DNA from: Bacillota bacterium
GTDB taxonomy: Bacteria; Bacillota; Clostridia; Tissierellales; Tissierellaceae
Length of the DNA stretch: 64,000 nucleotides
NCBI GenBank assembly: GCA_023388495.1
Contig: JAEWGC010000023.1
Coordinates: forward strand, 1 to 64,000
Direction of reading: 5' to 3'
In this document: positions 17,308 to 26,063 of the stretch, in pieces
Layout: each line of letters begins with the position of its first letter
How positions within the stretch are numbered: the first letter of the stretch is position 1
The notes under the pieces: generated by a model
The model's database searches: none
Seen by the model: the letters and a program-made list of their open reading frames with translations, nothing else
Told to the model about the DNA's origin: nothing
Position numbers and translations under genes: made by a program

Positions 17308-17988
17308 ATGGATTGTAACTGCTTTAAAAGAGAGGGAAAAAATTGTATAGAGATAGTTCCAATCTTTAGCAATCTAACTTATGAAGAAATGATGGAAGTA
17401 GCTAGAATAACTAGGGAGAAAACCTTTGAAAAAGGTGAAATGATATATATGGCTGGGGACAAGGGGGAAAAACTCTACGTAATTCACTCTGGGAAGGTGA
17501 AGATTACTCGATTTACAGACTCTGGTAAGGAGCAGGTAATTAGGGTATTAGGGCCTGGAGATTTTATGGGAGAGCTGTCCCTCTTTAGTCCTCTCCCTTT
17601 AACTGACAATGGGGAAGCTTTGACAAAAACAGTTGCATGTATGATAGATGGGAAAATATTAAAGGAATTAATGATAAAATATCCTACTATAGCATTTAAG
17701 GTAATGGAGGAGCTAAGCCAAAGACTCGAGAAGGCAGAGAGTTTGATTCAAAATATAAGCCTTCATGGAGTAGAAAGAAGAGTTGCTCTTACCTTAATTA
17801 ATATGGCAAATGAAAAAGGAGAAGTATCTTTAAAGATGAGTAAAAGAGATTTTGCATCTCATTTAGGAATGAGCCAGGAAACTTTAAGTAGGAAACTGAC
17901 TGCTTTTCAGGATATGGGAATTATAAAATTAATTGGTCATAGAAGAATAATTTTATTAGATATTGAGGCTTTAGAGGAAATAGAATAG
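17308..17988 (+). CDS. Crp/Fnr family transcriptional regulator
   Basis: 226 residues. An N-terminal cyclic-nucleotide-type beta barrel (about 25-140) contains GDKGEKLYVIHSGKVKI and LGPGDFMGELSLF. The C-terminal winged helix-turn-helix (about 160-226) has SKRDFASHLGMSQETLSRKL as recognition region. Cysteines at 3, 5 and 13 and one near 112 could hold an iron-sulfur cluster as in FNR, although the spacing differs from E. coli FNR. It is the last gene of the HMA/ATPase operon and likely activates that operon through the palindrome at 15101. A role in oxygen or redox response is inferred. Confidence 0.9.
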   Translation: MDCNCFKREGKNCIEIVPIFSNLTYEEMMEVARITREKTFEKGEMIYMAGDKGEKLYVIHSGKVKITRFTDSGKEQVIRVLGPGDFMGELSLFSPLPLTDNGEALTKTVACMIDGKILKELMIKYPTIAFKVMEELSQRLEKAESLIQNISLHGVERRVALTLINMANEKGEVSLKMSKRDFASHLGMSQETLSRKLTAFQDMGIIKLIGHRRIILLDIEALEEIE

Positions 17989-18008
17989 GGAGACCCATTG
18001 TCTCCCTA
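17986..18008. terminator. Terminator between crp/fnr and hemerythrin genes
   Basis: TAGGGAGA (17986-17993) pairs with TCTCCCTA (18001-18008); it starts at the stop codon. The T-tract is weak. Confidence 0.6.
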
Positions 18009-18017
18009 AACATTAAT

Positions 18018-18572
18018 CTACAAATATTTCTTCTCCAATTCCTCTATTAACCCAATATACTTCTTCTGAAGTCCTGCTTCAGTAGCAGAAGTCTCTACCT
18101 TTTTACATTCTTCTTCTATAAAAGCCTTGCTGCTATCATTTAACATATTCTCAGCAAATCTATACATTGCAGTATTTTCCTTTTCGATATGTCTATCTAA
18201 TAAATCTGTATAGGAAATTGCATTTGCTATAATATCGAGCCTAGATTCATCATCACCAGATTTAAATCGATTTATTGCTTTTTCCAGATTACCCATATAA
18301 AGTCTTCCCATATCATGTTCGATATACATTCCAGTTATGGCACCAGATTTTGCTAATTTTTCAATTTCCTTATTCATAGTCTCGAATAGAATGTCTTCTT
18401 CCTTGCCATGATGATGTTTATCGGCATAGGTTCTTACAAAGTCTATTATCCTTGGGAGATCGGCTATATCCAAATCAGAGTTAGTCATAACGCTATAACA
18501 AAGTTTTCTAATTACCTTGAGCATTCTTCTAATATTTTCGTGTTCTTCAACCATTATTTTTATGGATTCCAA
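18018..18572 (-). CDS. Hemerythrin domain-containing protein
   Basis: 184 residues from TTG 18572, chosen because GAGGTGAT lies just upstream; a GTG at 18581 is inside that binding site. The family is a four-helix bundle with a di-iron site that binds oxygen or nitric oxide or repairs iron-sulfur centres. Ligand motifs are EEHENIRRM, HHHGKEEDILF, YIEHDMGRLYM and RHIEKENTAMY, spaced as in hemerythrin-HHE proteins. It converges on the Crp/Fnr gene and sits in a redox-related neighbourhood with FprA. It is probably cytoplasmic. Confidence 0.9.
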   Translation of the reverse strand: MESIKIMVEEHENIRRMLKVIRKLCYSVMTNSDLDIADLPRIIDFVRTYADKHHHGKEEDILFETMNKEIEKLAKSGAITGMYIEHDMGRLYMGNLEKAINRFKSGDDESRLDIIANAISYTDLLDRHIEKENTAMYRFAENMLNDSSKAFIEEECKKVETSATEAGLQKKYIGLIEELEKKYL

Positions 18573-18705
18573 AATTATCACCTCGCTAATAGTAAGTTAT
18601 CTTATTTGTTACCCAAAATAAAAAATATATAACTTATTCCTCTCAAATTGTTAATAATATGACATTTAGGGTATAAGTAAAATTAAATATAAAGGAGGGG
18701 ATAAG

Positions 18706-19758
18706 TTGGTATACGTTGTTTTGATTATTGGAATAGTTGCTTATTTTATTGGTGACTTCGTTATGAAAAAGAAAAAGAAGGAGGACGATAAAGTAATTGA
18801 ATTTAACCCTAATAAGAGGATGAAGATTAAGATAAATACAAATACAAGGATTATATGGGGTGTAGTAATAGGTGCTATAATTATTGTTGTTTTAGCTTCT
18901 TCTATCTATACAGTAGATCAAACAGAATTTGCAGTACTGACAACCTTTGGGAAGCCTAATAGCGATATAATTGGTTCTGGTCTTAAATTTAAATTACCTT
19001 TCCCTATACAGAAAGTACATAAGTTATCTAAGGAGACTTTTTCATTAACACTAGGCTATAAAGAAAAAGGAAATCAGTTACAAGTAAGCGAAGCTGAATC
19101 TAAGATGATAACGGGAGATGAGAACATTATATTAGCTGACTTAGAGGTTCAATGGAAAATTGTAGACCCTATAGCATTCCTATATAATACCAGTGATCCG
19201 AAGACTATTTTATACAATGCTACTTCTTCATCTTTGAGAAGTGTAATTGGTAGCTCTACAGTAGATGATGCTTTAACAGATGGTAGAACTAAGATAATAA
19301 ATGATATACGAGAGAATTTGATAAGATTGACTAAGGATTATAATCTAGGCATATCAATAATAAATGTAAACCTTCAAGATGTTGACTTGCCAACACAGGA
19401 GGTAGACTCTGCATTTAAGGCAGTTACAGATGCTAGGGAAGAAAGAATAACGAAAATAAATGAAGCAAATAAATATAGAAATGAAAAAATAAATCAAGTG
19501 GCAGGTGAGCAATCAGCTATACTTAGTAAAGCTGAGGGGGAGAAAATTAGTATAATTGAAAAAGCTAAAGGTGACGTAGCACAATTTAATGCTATTTACT
19601 CTGAATATAAAAACAATCCTAATATAACTAGACATAGATTAACTATCCAAGCTTTAGAACTGGCATTTAAAGATTCAAAGCTTATAATTGTAGATGATAG
19701 TGGAAATACAGTAAAATACTTACCAGTAGAAAATATTATGAAGAAGGGGGTAAATTAA
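18706..19758 (+). CDS. hflK: HflK-like stomatin/prohibitin family membrane protein
   Basis: 350 residues, TTG start after GGAGGGG. A short N-terminal membrane helix and a lysine-rich loop precede a second membrane helix (about 50-68) and then a SPFH/band-7 domain (about 70-260) with TVDQTEFAVLTTFGKP, and an AEGEKISIIEKAKGD coiled region. HflK forms a complex with HflC around the FtsH protease and modulates membrane protein turnover. The next gene is hflC, with stop and start overlapping (TAATG), which supports a stoichiometric complex. A candidate -10 lies about 30 bases upstream. Confidence 0.88.
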   Translation: MVYVVLIIGIVAYFIGDFVMKKKKKEDDKVIEFNPNKRMKIKINTNTRIIWGVVIGAIIIVVLASSIYTVDQTEFAVLTTFGKPNSDIIGSGLKFKLPFPIQKVHKLSKETFSLTLGYKEKGNQLQVSEAESKMITGDENIILADLEVQWKIVDPIAFLYNTSDPKTILYNATSSSLRSVIGSSTVDDALTDGRTKIINDIRENLIRLTKDYNLGISIINVNLQDVDLPTQEVDSAFKAVTDAREERITKINEANKYRNEKINQVAGEQSAILSKAEGEKISIIEKAKGDVAQFNAIYSEYKNNPNITRHRLTIQALELAFKDSKLIIVDDSGNTVKYLPVENIMKKGVN

Positions 19759-20666
19759 TGGAAAATAAAAGCGCAAAATCTAAAGGCTTAAATAATATGG
19801 CAAATAAAATATTCATAATTTACTTACCTATACTTATCATTACAATTATTATATTAAATAATGTTTTTGTAGTTAAACCAAGTGAATATGGTGTAATAAA
19901 ACAATTTGGTAAGATAGTGAAGATAGTGGATCAGGAAGGACTTAATATAAAGGCACCTTTTATTCAATCTGTCTCAAAATTACCAAAGCATGTACTATTT
20001 TATGATGTTCCTGCTACAGAAATAAATACCTTTGATAAAAAGAGAATACTTGTTGACTACTATACATTGTGGAGAATAACAGACCCCATACAGATGCTAG
20101 AAACCTTAAAGACAATAGATGGTGCAGAAGCTAGATTAAGTGATATTATGTACTCTAGTGTTAGAAATGAACTTGGGAAACTAGAATACGGTGCTATTAT
20201 TAACCCAGCTGATAATAATAGGGGCAGTGTAGATTTGATAGTCCAAGAAAATATAAATAGTATATTAAAAGGTAATTTAAATGGAATTGAAATAGTGGAT
20301 ATTCAAATGAAGAGAATTGACTTGCCAGAAAGTAATGAGCAGTCTGTATATAAGAGGATGATTTCTGAGAGAGCAAGTAAAGCCCAAGAATATCTATCAC
20401 AAGGAGATGCAGAAAAAACCAAGATTATGGCAAATGCAGATAGGGAAGTTGCTGAATTAATAGCTAAAACCAGCTCTCAAGCGCAAGAGATAATTGCAGA
20501 GGGTGAAAAAGAGGCAGCTAAAATTTATAACGATTCATATGGGCAAGACCCTGAGTTCTTTAAATTATATACTATCCTAAACTCCTATAAAGCTTCTATA
20601 GATGAAGAAACCGTTATAATGTTACCTATAGATTCACCATATCTTAAATATCTAATGGGAGAATAG
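19758..20666 (+). CDS. hflC: HflC-like SPFH domain protein
   Basis: 302 residues. One N-terminal membrane helix (about 19-38) is followed by a band-7 domain beginning VVKPSEYGVIKQFGKIV, and by a helical region with ISERASKAQEYLSQGDAEK and IIAEGEKEAAKIYNDS. PEFFKLYTILNSYKAS near the C-terminus is typical of HflC. Its start overlaps the hflK stop codon. The pair most likely forms the cage around FtsH; ftsH itself is not in the window. Confidence 0.9.
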   Translation: MENKSAKSKGLNNMANKIFIIYLPILIITIIILNNVFVVKPSEYGVIKQFGKIVKIVDQEGLNIKAPFIQSVSKLPKHVLFYDVPATEINTFDKKRILVDYYTLWRITDPIQMLETLKTIDGAEARLSDIMYSSVRNELGKLEYGAIINPADNNRGSVDLIVQENINSILKGNLNGIEIVDIQMKRIDLPESNEQSVYKRMISERASKAQEYLSQGDAEKTKIMANADREVAELIAKTSSQAQEIIAEGEKEAAKIYNDSYGQDPEFFKLYTILNSYKASIDEETVIMLPIDSPYLKYLMGE

Positions 20667-20723
20667 AATTAATAAAATTTAACTGGGTATAAATATAATG
20701 AATAAAAAAGAGGAGGTAATATA

Positions 20724-21911
20724 ATGAGTTTTAAAATGACTGATAAAGTAACCTGGGTAGGAAAAATTGACTGGGAGCTTAGAACATTTCATGGAGAAGA
20801 ATATTCAACACATAAAGGGTCTTCATATAATTCATACTTAATTAGAGATGAAAAGACAGTACTTATTGATACAGTTTGGGAACCATTTGCACAGGAATAT
20901 GTTGAAAAGTTAAAAAAGGAAATTGACTTAAATGAGATTGACTATATAATTGCTCAACACTCAGAGATAGATCATAGTGGAGCGTTGCCTTTATTGATGA
21001 AGGAGATACCAAATGTTCCGATTTATTGCACATCTAATGGAGCAAAGATATTAAAGGCTCATTTTCATCAGGATTGGAACTTTGTTGAAGTTAAAACAGG
21101 TGATACTCTAAACATAGGAGAATCAACTCTCACCTTTGTAGAAGCAAGAATGCTTCACTGGCCAGATAGTATGATGACCTATATGAGTGGAGAAAATATA
21201 TTATTTAGTAATGACGCCTTTGGACAACATTATGCAACAGATTTAATGTATAATGATTTGGCGGATCAGTGTGAACTATGGGCTGAATGTATTAAATACT
21301 ATGCAAACATACTTACACCTTTTAGTGCATTAGTTACTAAAAAAATAGAAGAAGTTCTAAGTTTTAATTTACCACTCAGTATGATAGCCACATCCCATGG
21401 AATTATTTGGAGAGATAATCCTGCTCAAATAGTTGAGAAGTATTTAGAATGGGCTAATGCATATCAAGAAAATCAAATTACCATAGTATATGATACTATG
21501 TGGAACTGTACAAAGAAAATCGCAGAGGCCATTGCAGAAGGAATCAAGTCAGTAAATAAGGAAGTAACTGTAAAGCTATATAACGCAGGAATAACAGATA
21601 AAAATGACATAATTACAGAATTATTTAAATCAAAAGGAGTGCTATTTGGTTCATCGACAGTTAATAAGAGTATAATGCATGCTACTGCAGGAATACTTGA
21701 GATGATTAAAGGTATAGGATTTAAAAACAAAAAGGCAGCTGCCTTTGGTTCCTATGGTTGGTCTGGAGAATCTGTAGGTGTTATAGAGGCAAAGCTAAAA
21801 GATGCAAAAATAGACATAGTACAGGAAGGAATAAAGGTACTTTGGAATCCAGATGAAGACTCAATAGAGAAATGCATAGAATTTGGAAAGAGCTTCGCAG
21901 AAAAATTATAA
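20724..21911 (+). CDS. FprA family A-type flavoprotein (flavodiiron protein)
   Basis: 395 residues. It reduces oxygen to water or nitric oxide to nitrous oxide in anaerobes. The N-terminal metallo-beta-lactamase domain carries the di-iron ligands in HSEIDHSGALP (about 79-89), MLHWPD and SNDAFGQHYA. The C-terminal flavodoxin domain starts at about 250 with the FMN loop YDTMWNCTKKIAEAIAEGI. Length and order match the class A enzymes, which take electrons from a rubredoxin or similar donor; none is adjacent. GAGGAGG precedes the ATG, and a long terminator follows. Confidence 0.95.
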   Translation: MSFKMTDKVTWVGKIDWELRTFHGEEYSTHKGSSYNSYLIRDEKTVLIDTVWEPFAQEYVEKLKKEIDLNEIDYIIAQHSEIDHSGALPLLMKEIPNVPIYCTSNGAKILKAHFHQDWNFVEVKTGDTLNIGESTLTFVEARMLHWPDSMMTYMSGENILFSNDAFGQHYATDLMYNDLADQCELWAECIKYYANILTPFSALVTKKIEEVLSFNLPLSMIATSHGIIWRDNPAQIVEKYLEWANAYQENQITIVYDTMWNCTKKIAEAIAEGIKSVNKEVTVKLYNAGITDKNDIITELFKSKGVLFGSSTVNKSIMHATAGILEMIKGIGFKNKKAAAFGSYGWSGESVGVIEAKLKDAKIDIVQEGIKVLWNPDEDSIEKCIEFGKSFAEKL

Positions 21912-21957
21912 AACATATTATAAGCCAGAGAATTATTCTCTGGCTTATAATATGTTT
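21911..21957. terminator. 22-bp perfect stem terminator after fprA
   Basis: A 22-bp inverted repeat (21911-21932 and 21936-21957) has loop TTA; the core AAGCCAGAGAA pairs with TTCTCTGGCTT, and the right arm ends in TTTT. Confidence 0.85.
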
Positions 21958-22023
21958 TGAATATTCAATAAATTATATGGTATAATTAGGGGAATATAAG
22001 CCTTTATCTAGGAGGAAGCAGTA

Positions 22024-23514
22024 ATGAGAAAATTCATTTTTTATTTACTTATAATCTCAATGATATTTTCATTTTTAAAACCATCTTTATCAATAACCTA
22101 TAGCAAGAGAGATGATCTAAAAGTACATTTTGATTCAATAGTTATAGATAGCCACAATGATACAATGATGACAGTTATTGATGACAAGACTTGGCTACCA
22201 AAGGTAAATATTGGTAAAAGCACCGCTAATCATATAGATATAAGCAAGTTAAAGGCAGGTGGACTAAATGTACCTTTCTTCGCAGCCTATACTTCCGGAT
22301 ATTATGGAAATGATGAAAGGAGTATAAGTAGAACATTAGCGCTTATCAATGCCCTATATTGGACTGAAAAAAATAATAAAGATATATTTAAAATTGTAAG
22401 GACTGTGGAAGAAATTGAAAAAATTCCTAAGGCAGGAATGATTGCAGCAGTACCTACAATTGAAGGCGGATATTCATTTAATGAGGATAATTGGGTAGAA
22501 CTACTTAATCAATACCATGATTTAGGAATTAAGGTAATAGGATTCACTTGGAATTATTCTAATAAACTAGGAGAAGGAGCTAACAGGATTTATGGTGATG
22601 CAAATAAGACTCCTTCCTCTGGAGGACTTACGAAACTGGGAGCAAAATTAGTACTTGAAATGAATAAACTTGGTATGGTAATAGATGTATCTCATATGGC
22701 TGAGAGTACATTTTGGGATATAATAAATATTTCAAAGTCCCCGATAATAGCTTCTCATTCAGGAGTATATTCCCTAAAAAATCATCAGAGAAACTTAACT
22801 GATGAGCAGATGAGAGCTTTAGCTAAAAATGGAGGGGTAATAAGTATAGTATTTTATCCACCATTTTTAACTGGGAAAAGAATTGCTTACGTAAAGGACC
22901 TTGTAGACCATATTGACTATGCAGTAAAGATAGCAGGTATTGATCATGTAGGCATAGGCTCCGATTTTGATGGTGGAGGAGCACTTAATGATTTAAAGGA
23001 TGCCTCGGAGTTCTACAAGATTACTGGAGAATTAATAAAAAGAGGATATTCAAATGGGGACATAGAAAAACTTCTAGGAAAGAATATATTAAGGGTCTTA
23101 AAAGAGTGCGAAGACAATGTAGAAGCTGTGGTGATTCCTAATGGTATAAGTAAAGGAGATTTACGAATTATCCCTGAGTTTCAAATGGGACAAGAAATTA
23201 AGGATATCTCTCTCTTAATTGCTAATATAGAAGGTCTAAATGGATCAAAAATTGATGAGGATAGATCTAGGATAATAGTTGATGGGATTCCCTATAGGCC
23301 TAGGTATAATAAAGAAACATCTAATTTATTTTTAAGGATGGATAAACCATTAAAAGAAAAATTTCATGTAGTTACCTTTGAGGTTTGGAACGATAAAGGA
23401 AAAAATAATAGGGAAACGAGAATTTTTATAGGTAATGAAATTAGAAAAGATATTTTCTCTTTTTTGTTCATAGGTGATAGATTCCAAAAAAACGGAATAC
23501 TATACGAGAAATAG
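22024..23514 (+). CDS. Secreted membrane dipeptidase (peptidase family M19) with C-terminal extension
   Basis: 496 residues. A signal segment (about 1-25) suggests export. The catalytic domain (about 35-365) has the zinc ligands in VIDSHNDTMM, the PTIEGGYSF glutamate region, DVSHMAES, ASHSGVYSL and GIGSDFDGG. M19 enzymes cut dipeptides, including those with a D-residue at the C-terminus. After about residue 370 there is an added beta-rich part of about 125 residues (LLIANIEGLNGSKID onward) that the core family lacks; it may be an Ig-like or wall-binding module. A candidate promoter TTGAAT-N18-TATAAT lies at about 21958-21987. The last codons contain a TTCC-N7-CGGA site (see findings). Confidence 0.88.
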   Translation: MRKFIFYLLIISMIFSFLKPSLSITYSKRDDLKVHFDSIVIDSHNDTMMTVIDDKTWLPKVNIGKSTANHIDISKLKAGGLNVPFFAAYTSGYYGNDERSISRTLALINALYWTEKNNKDIFKIVRTVEEIEKIPKAGMIAAVPTIEGGYSFNEDNWVELLNQYHDLGIKVIGFTWNYSNKLGEGANRIYGDANKTPSSGGLTKLGAKLVLEMNKLGMVIDVSHMAESTFWDIINISKSPIIASHSGVYSLKNHQRNLTDEQMRALAKNGGVISIVFYPPFLTGKRIAYVKDLVDHIDYAVKIAGIDHVGIGSDFDGGGALNDLKDASEFYKITGELIKRGYSNGDIEKLLGKNILRVLKECEDNVEAVVIPNGISKGDLRIIPEFQMGQEIKDISLLIANIEGLNGSKIDEDRSRIIVDGIPYRPRYNKETSNLFLRMDKPLKEKFHVVTFEVWNDKGKNNRETRIFIGNEIRKDIFSFLFIGDRFQKNGILYEK

Positions 23515-23593
23515 GAAATCAATATGGAAAAAAATTTATATGTTAAGGCAAATATTGGTCTGTGTTATTTATTTACTTGGCATATTTATTGCT
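23482..23593 (+). promoter_or_regulatory. Sigma-54 promoter with upstream TTCC-N7-CGGA site, before lysA
   Basis: TGGCATATTTATTGCT (23578-23593) matches the sigma-54 consensus TGGCAYRN4TTGCW at every fixed position, about 50 bases before lysA. TTCC-N7-CGGA (23482-23496), a candidate activator site, lies about 82 bases further upstream, inside the end of the dipeptidase gene. The same pair of elements recurs at 30171-30337. Confidence 0.75.
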
Positions 23594-23642
23594 TATATAT
23601 TTAGGTATAAATAAGAATTAATTATAAGGGAGATGTCAATAA

Positions 23643-24905
23643 ATGAATAATTATATATTTGCAGGATGTGATACTGTAGAACTAGCCAAAAAATACGGAA
23701 CACCACTATATGTAATGTCTGAAGATTATATTAAGGATAGGTTAGGAGAAATCGAAAAAGATTTCCTAGAGAAGCACCCTAAGACAATGGCGGTATATGC
23801 TAGTAAAGCATTTTTAACTAAGGAAATGGCAAGGATAGTTAAGGATTCAGCTGTAGGAATGGACGTTGTATCAGGTGGAGAACTTTATACTGCAATTCAA
23901 GTTAATTTTCCTATGGAAAAAATAATATTCCATGGAAATAACAAAACAGTAGATGAATTGGAATTAGCAATTGAACATAATGTAGGAAGAATAGTTGTAG
24001 ACCATTTGGGAGAAATGGACCTTATTGAGGAAATAGCAAAGAAACATAATAAAAAGGTTCATATATTATTTAGGATAAGCCCTGGAATAGATAGTCATAC
24101 ACATAAATATATTCAAACTGGACAAGTAGATTCTAAGTTTGGAATTCCATTAAGTGAAAATACAATAAAAGAAGCTATGGAAAAAGCCTTAGGCTTGAAA
24201 TTTACTGAACTATTAGGATTCCACTTCCATATTGGATCTCAAATTTCTGATAACGAAAACCATATAAAGGCTATTAAAATAATTACTGAATTGATGAAAA
24301 ATATGAAGGATGAATATGGATTTATAACGAAGGAATTAAATACTGGTGGAGGATATGGAATCCATTACTCTGGAGATGAGGAAAGAAAGCCCCTTGAATA
24401 TTTTACAGATAGGATAGTTAAAGAGATAGATGAAAGATGTGAACAGTACAATCTGGAAAGACCACTTATTATAATAGAGCCTGGTAGATGGGTAGTAGGG
24501 GAAGCAGGAATTACGATTTATACAATAGGAGCTATTAAAGAGATTCCAAAGGTTAGAACCTATGTCTCAATTAATGGAGGAATGCCTGATAATCCAAGAC
24601 CTGCATTATATGAAGCTAAATATGAAGGAGTTGTCATAAATAAGGCTAATGAAGAATTAACAGATACAGTTACAATAGCAGGTAAATGCTGTGAATCAGG
24701 AGATATTCTAATTTGGGACTTAAAAGTACCAACAGTGAAAACAGGAGATATGTTAGCGGTTTTATCCACTGGAGCATATAATTATTCTATGTCAAGTAAC
24801 TATAATAGGATACCAAGACCTGCCGTAGTTATGGTAAGCGAAGGAAAAGATAGGCTAATAGTTAAAAGAGAGACATATGATGATATACTAAGGAATGATA
24901 TATAA
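23643..24905 (+). CDS. lysA: Diaminopimelate decarboxylase
   Basis: 420 residues. This PLP enzyme converts meso-diaminopimelate to L-lysine. The PLP lysine is in MAVYASKAFLTKEMA (about residue 57). Other conserved segments are FHFHIGSQI, LNTGGGYGIHY, IIIEPGRWVVGEAG and the active-site cysteine region GKCCESGDIL. The length is normal. It heads an operon with alanine racemase, an M20 amidohydrolase and a D-aminopeptidase, and follows a sigma-54 promoter. That suggests use in catabolism of wall-derived DAP peptides as well as, or instead of, biosynthesis. Confidence 0.95.
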   Translation: MNNYIFAGCDTVELAKKYGTPLYVMSEDYIKDRLGEIEKDFLEKHPKTMAVYASKAFLTKEMARIVKDSAVGMDVVSGGELYTAIQVNFPMEKIIFHGNNKTVDELELAIEHNVGRIVVDHLGEMDLIEEIAKKHNKKVHILFRISPGIDSHTHKYIQTGQVDSKFGIPLSENTIKEAMEKALGLKFTELLGFHFHIGSQISDNENHIKAIKIITELMKNMKDEYGFITKELNTGGGYGIHYSGDEERKPLEYFTDRIVKEIDERCEQYNLERPLIIIEPGRWVVGEAGITIYTIGAIKEIPKVRTYVSINGGMPDNPRPALYEAKYEGVVINKANEELTDTVTIAGKCCESGDILIWDLKVPTVKTGDMLAVLSTGAYNYSMSSNYNRIPRPAVVMVSEGKDRLIVKRETYDDILRNDI

Positions 24906-26050
24906 TGGAGGATCTGCTACGAGATACATTTCTTGAGGTTAATCTAGATAATATAGTATATAATATGAAAAATATAAGAAAAATGGTTGGTGAAGAAGTG
25001 GCCATAGCGGCAGTGGTAAAGGCCAATGGCTATGGTCATGGCGCCATTGGTATTGCTCAAGAGCTAATGGAAAACGGAGCAGATTATTTGGCTGTAGCTA
25101 CTCTTACTGAGGCACTAAATCTTAGAAAAAGATTTTCTGGCTATAAAATATTTGTTATGGGATTTACTCCAGATAAGTATTTAGAGCATGTAGTTAAAAA
25201 CAATATAACCCAAACCATATTCTCATATAAACAGGCTGAAATTTTAAATGATTATGGAATTAAATACAATAAAAAAGCTGTTATCCATATAAAATATGAT
25301 ACAGGATTCAATAGATTAGGTTTCAGAGATAGGGAAGAAAGTGTAGATGAAATAGAAAGAATTTGTAAATTACCTAATATAAATGTAGAGGGAATATTTT
25401 CTCATTTATCTCTAACAAATAAAGATGAGGACAAAAAGCAGTATAATAAACTTATAAGGGTCATAGAAAAACTTGAAAAAAGAGGAATCCAGTTTAAGTT
25501 TAAACATATTGAGGATAGTATATCAGCCGTTGATTATCCGGAATTCAGAATGAATATGATTAGGCCGGGAGCTATTATCTATGGAATTAAGGGATTTCAT
25601 TATGGTAGTCTAGACATAAAACAGGTCCTTACCTTCAAAACAAAGGTATATAATATAAGAAAAATATCTAAGGGCGAAGGTGTAAGCTATGATTATCTAT
25701 GGAAAGCAGAAAGGGATAGTATTATCGGTACTGTCCCCTTTGGATATGCAGATGGATATCCTAGAAATCTAAGAGATAAGGGTTTTGTTGCAATTAATGG
25801 TAAAAGGGCACCAATAATTGGAATTATTTGTATGGATCAGTGTATGATTGATTTAACTGATATAGGCGAAGTTAATGAGGGAGAGGAAGCTATTATATAC
25901 GGTGATGGTACAGATAATTCTTTAGATATTCATAGTGCATCTTTACTAGCAGGTACAAATAAAAATGAAATAATTAGTAGAATTGGTATGAGAATACCAC
26001 GTGTTTATATTAAGGCTGGAAAGATAGTAAATATAATTAATTATATATAA
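24905..26050 (+). CDS. alr: Alanine racemase
   Basis: 381 residues. This PLP enzyme interconverts L- and D-alanine. The PLP lysine is in AVVKANGYGHGA (about residue 39), and the catalytic tyrosine region is EGVSYDYLWKAE (about 260). GYADGYPR and CMDQCMIDLT are further family motifs. Its ATG overlaps the lysA stop codon (TAATG), showing translational coupling. Within this operon it could turn D-alanine, released by the D-aminopeptidase, into usable L-alanine. Confidence 0.95.
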   Translation: MEDLLRDTFLEVNLDNIVYNMKNIRKMVGEEVAIAAVVKANGYGHGAIGIAQELMENGADYLAVATLTEALNLRKRFSGYKIFVMGFTPDKYLEHVVKNNITQTIFSYKQAEILNDYGIKYNKKAVIHIKYDTGFNRLGFRDREESVDEIERICKLPNINVEGIFSHLSLTNKDEDKKQYNKLIRVIEKLEKRGIQFKFKHIEDSISAVDYPEFRMNMIRPGAIIYGIKGFHYGSLDIKQVLTFKTKVYNIRKISKGEGVSYDYLWKAERDSIIGTVPFGYADGYPRNLRDKGFVAINGKRAPIIGIICMDQCMIDLTDIGEVNEGEEAIIYGDGTDNSLDIHSASLLAGTNKNEIISRIGMRIPRVYIKAGKIVNIINYI

Positions 26051-26063
26051 TAAGGAGAATATT

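Noticed and set aside
23540..23614. A 24-codon frame encoding a hydrophobic peptide (MLRQILVCVIYLLGIFIAY...)
   Set aside because: It has no good ribosome binding site and overlaps a perfect sigma-54 promoter. The second promoter of the same sequence at 30322 is in a non-coding region, which favours the promoter reading.
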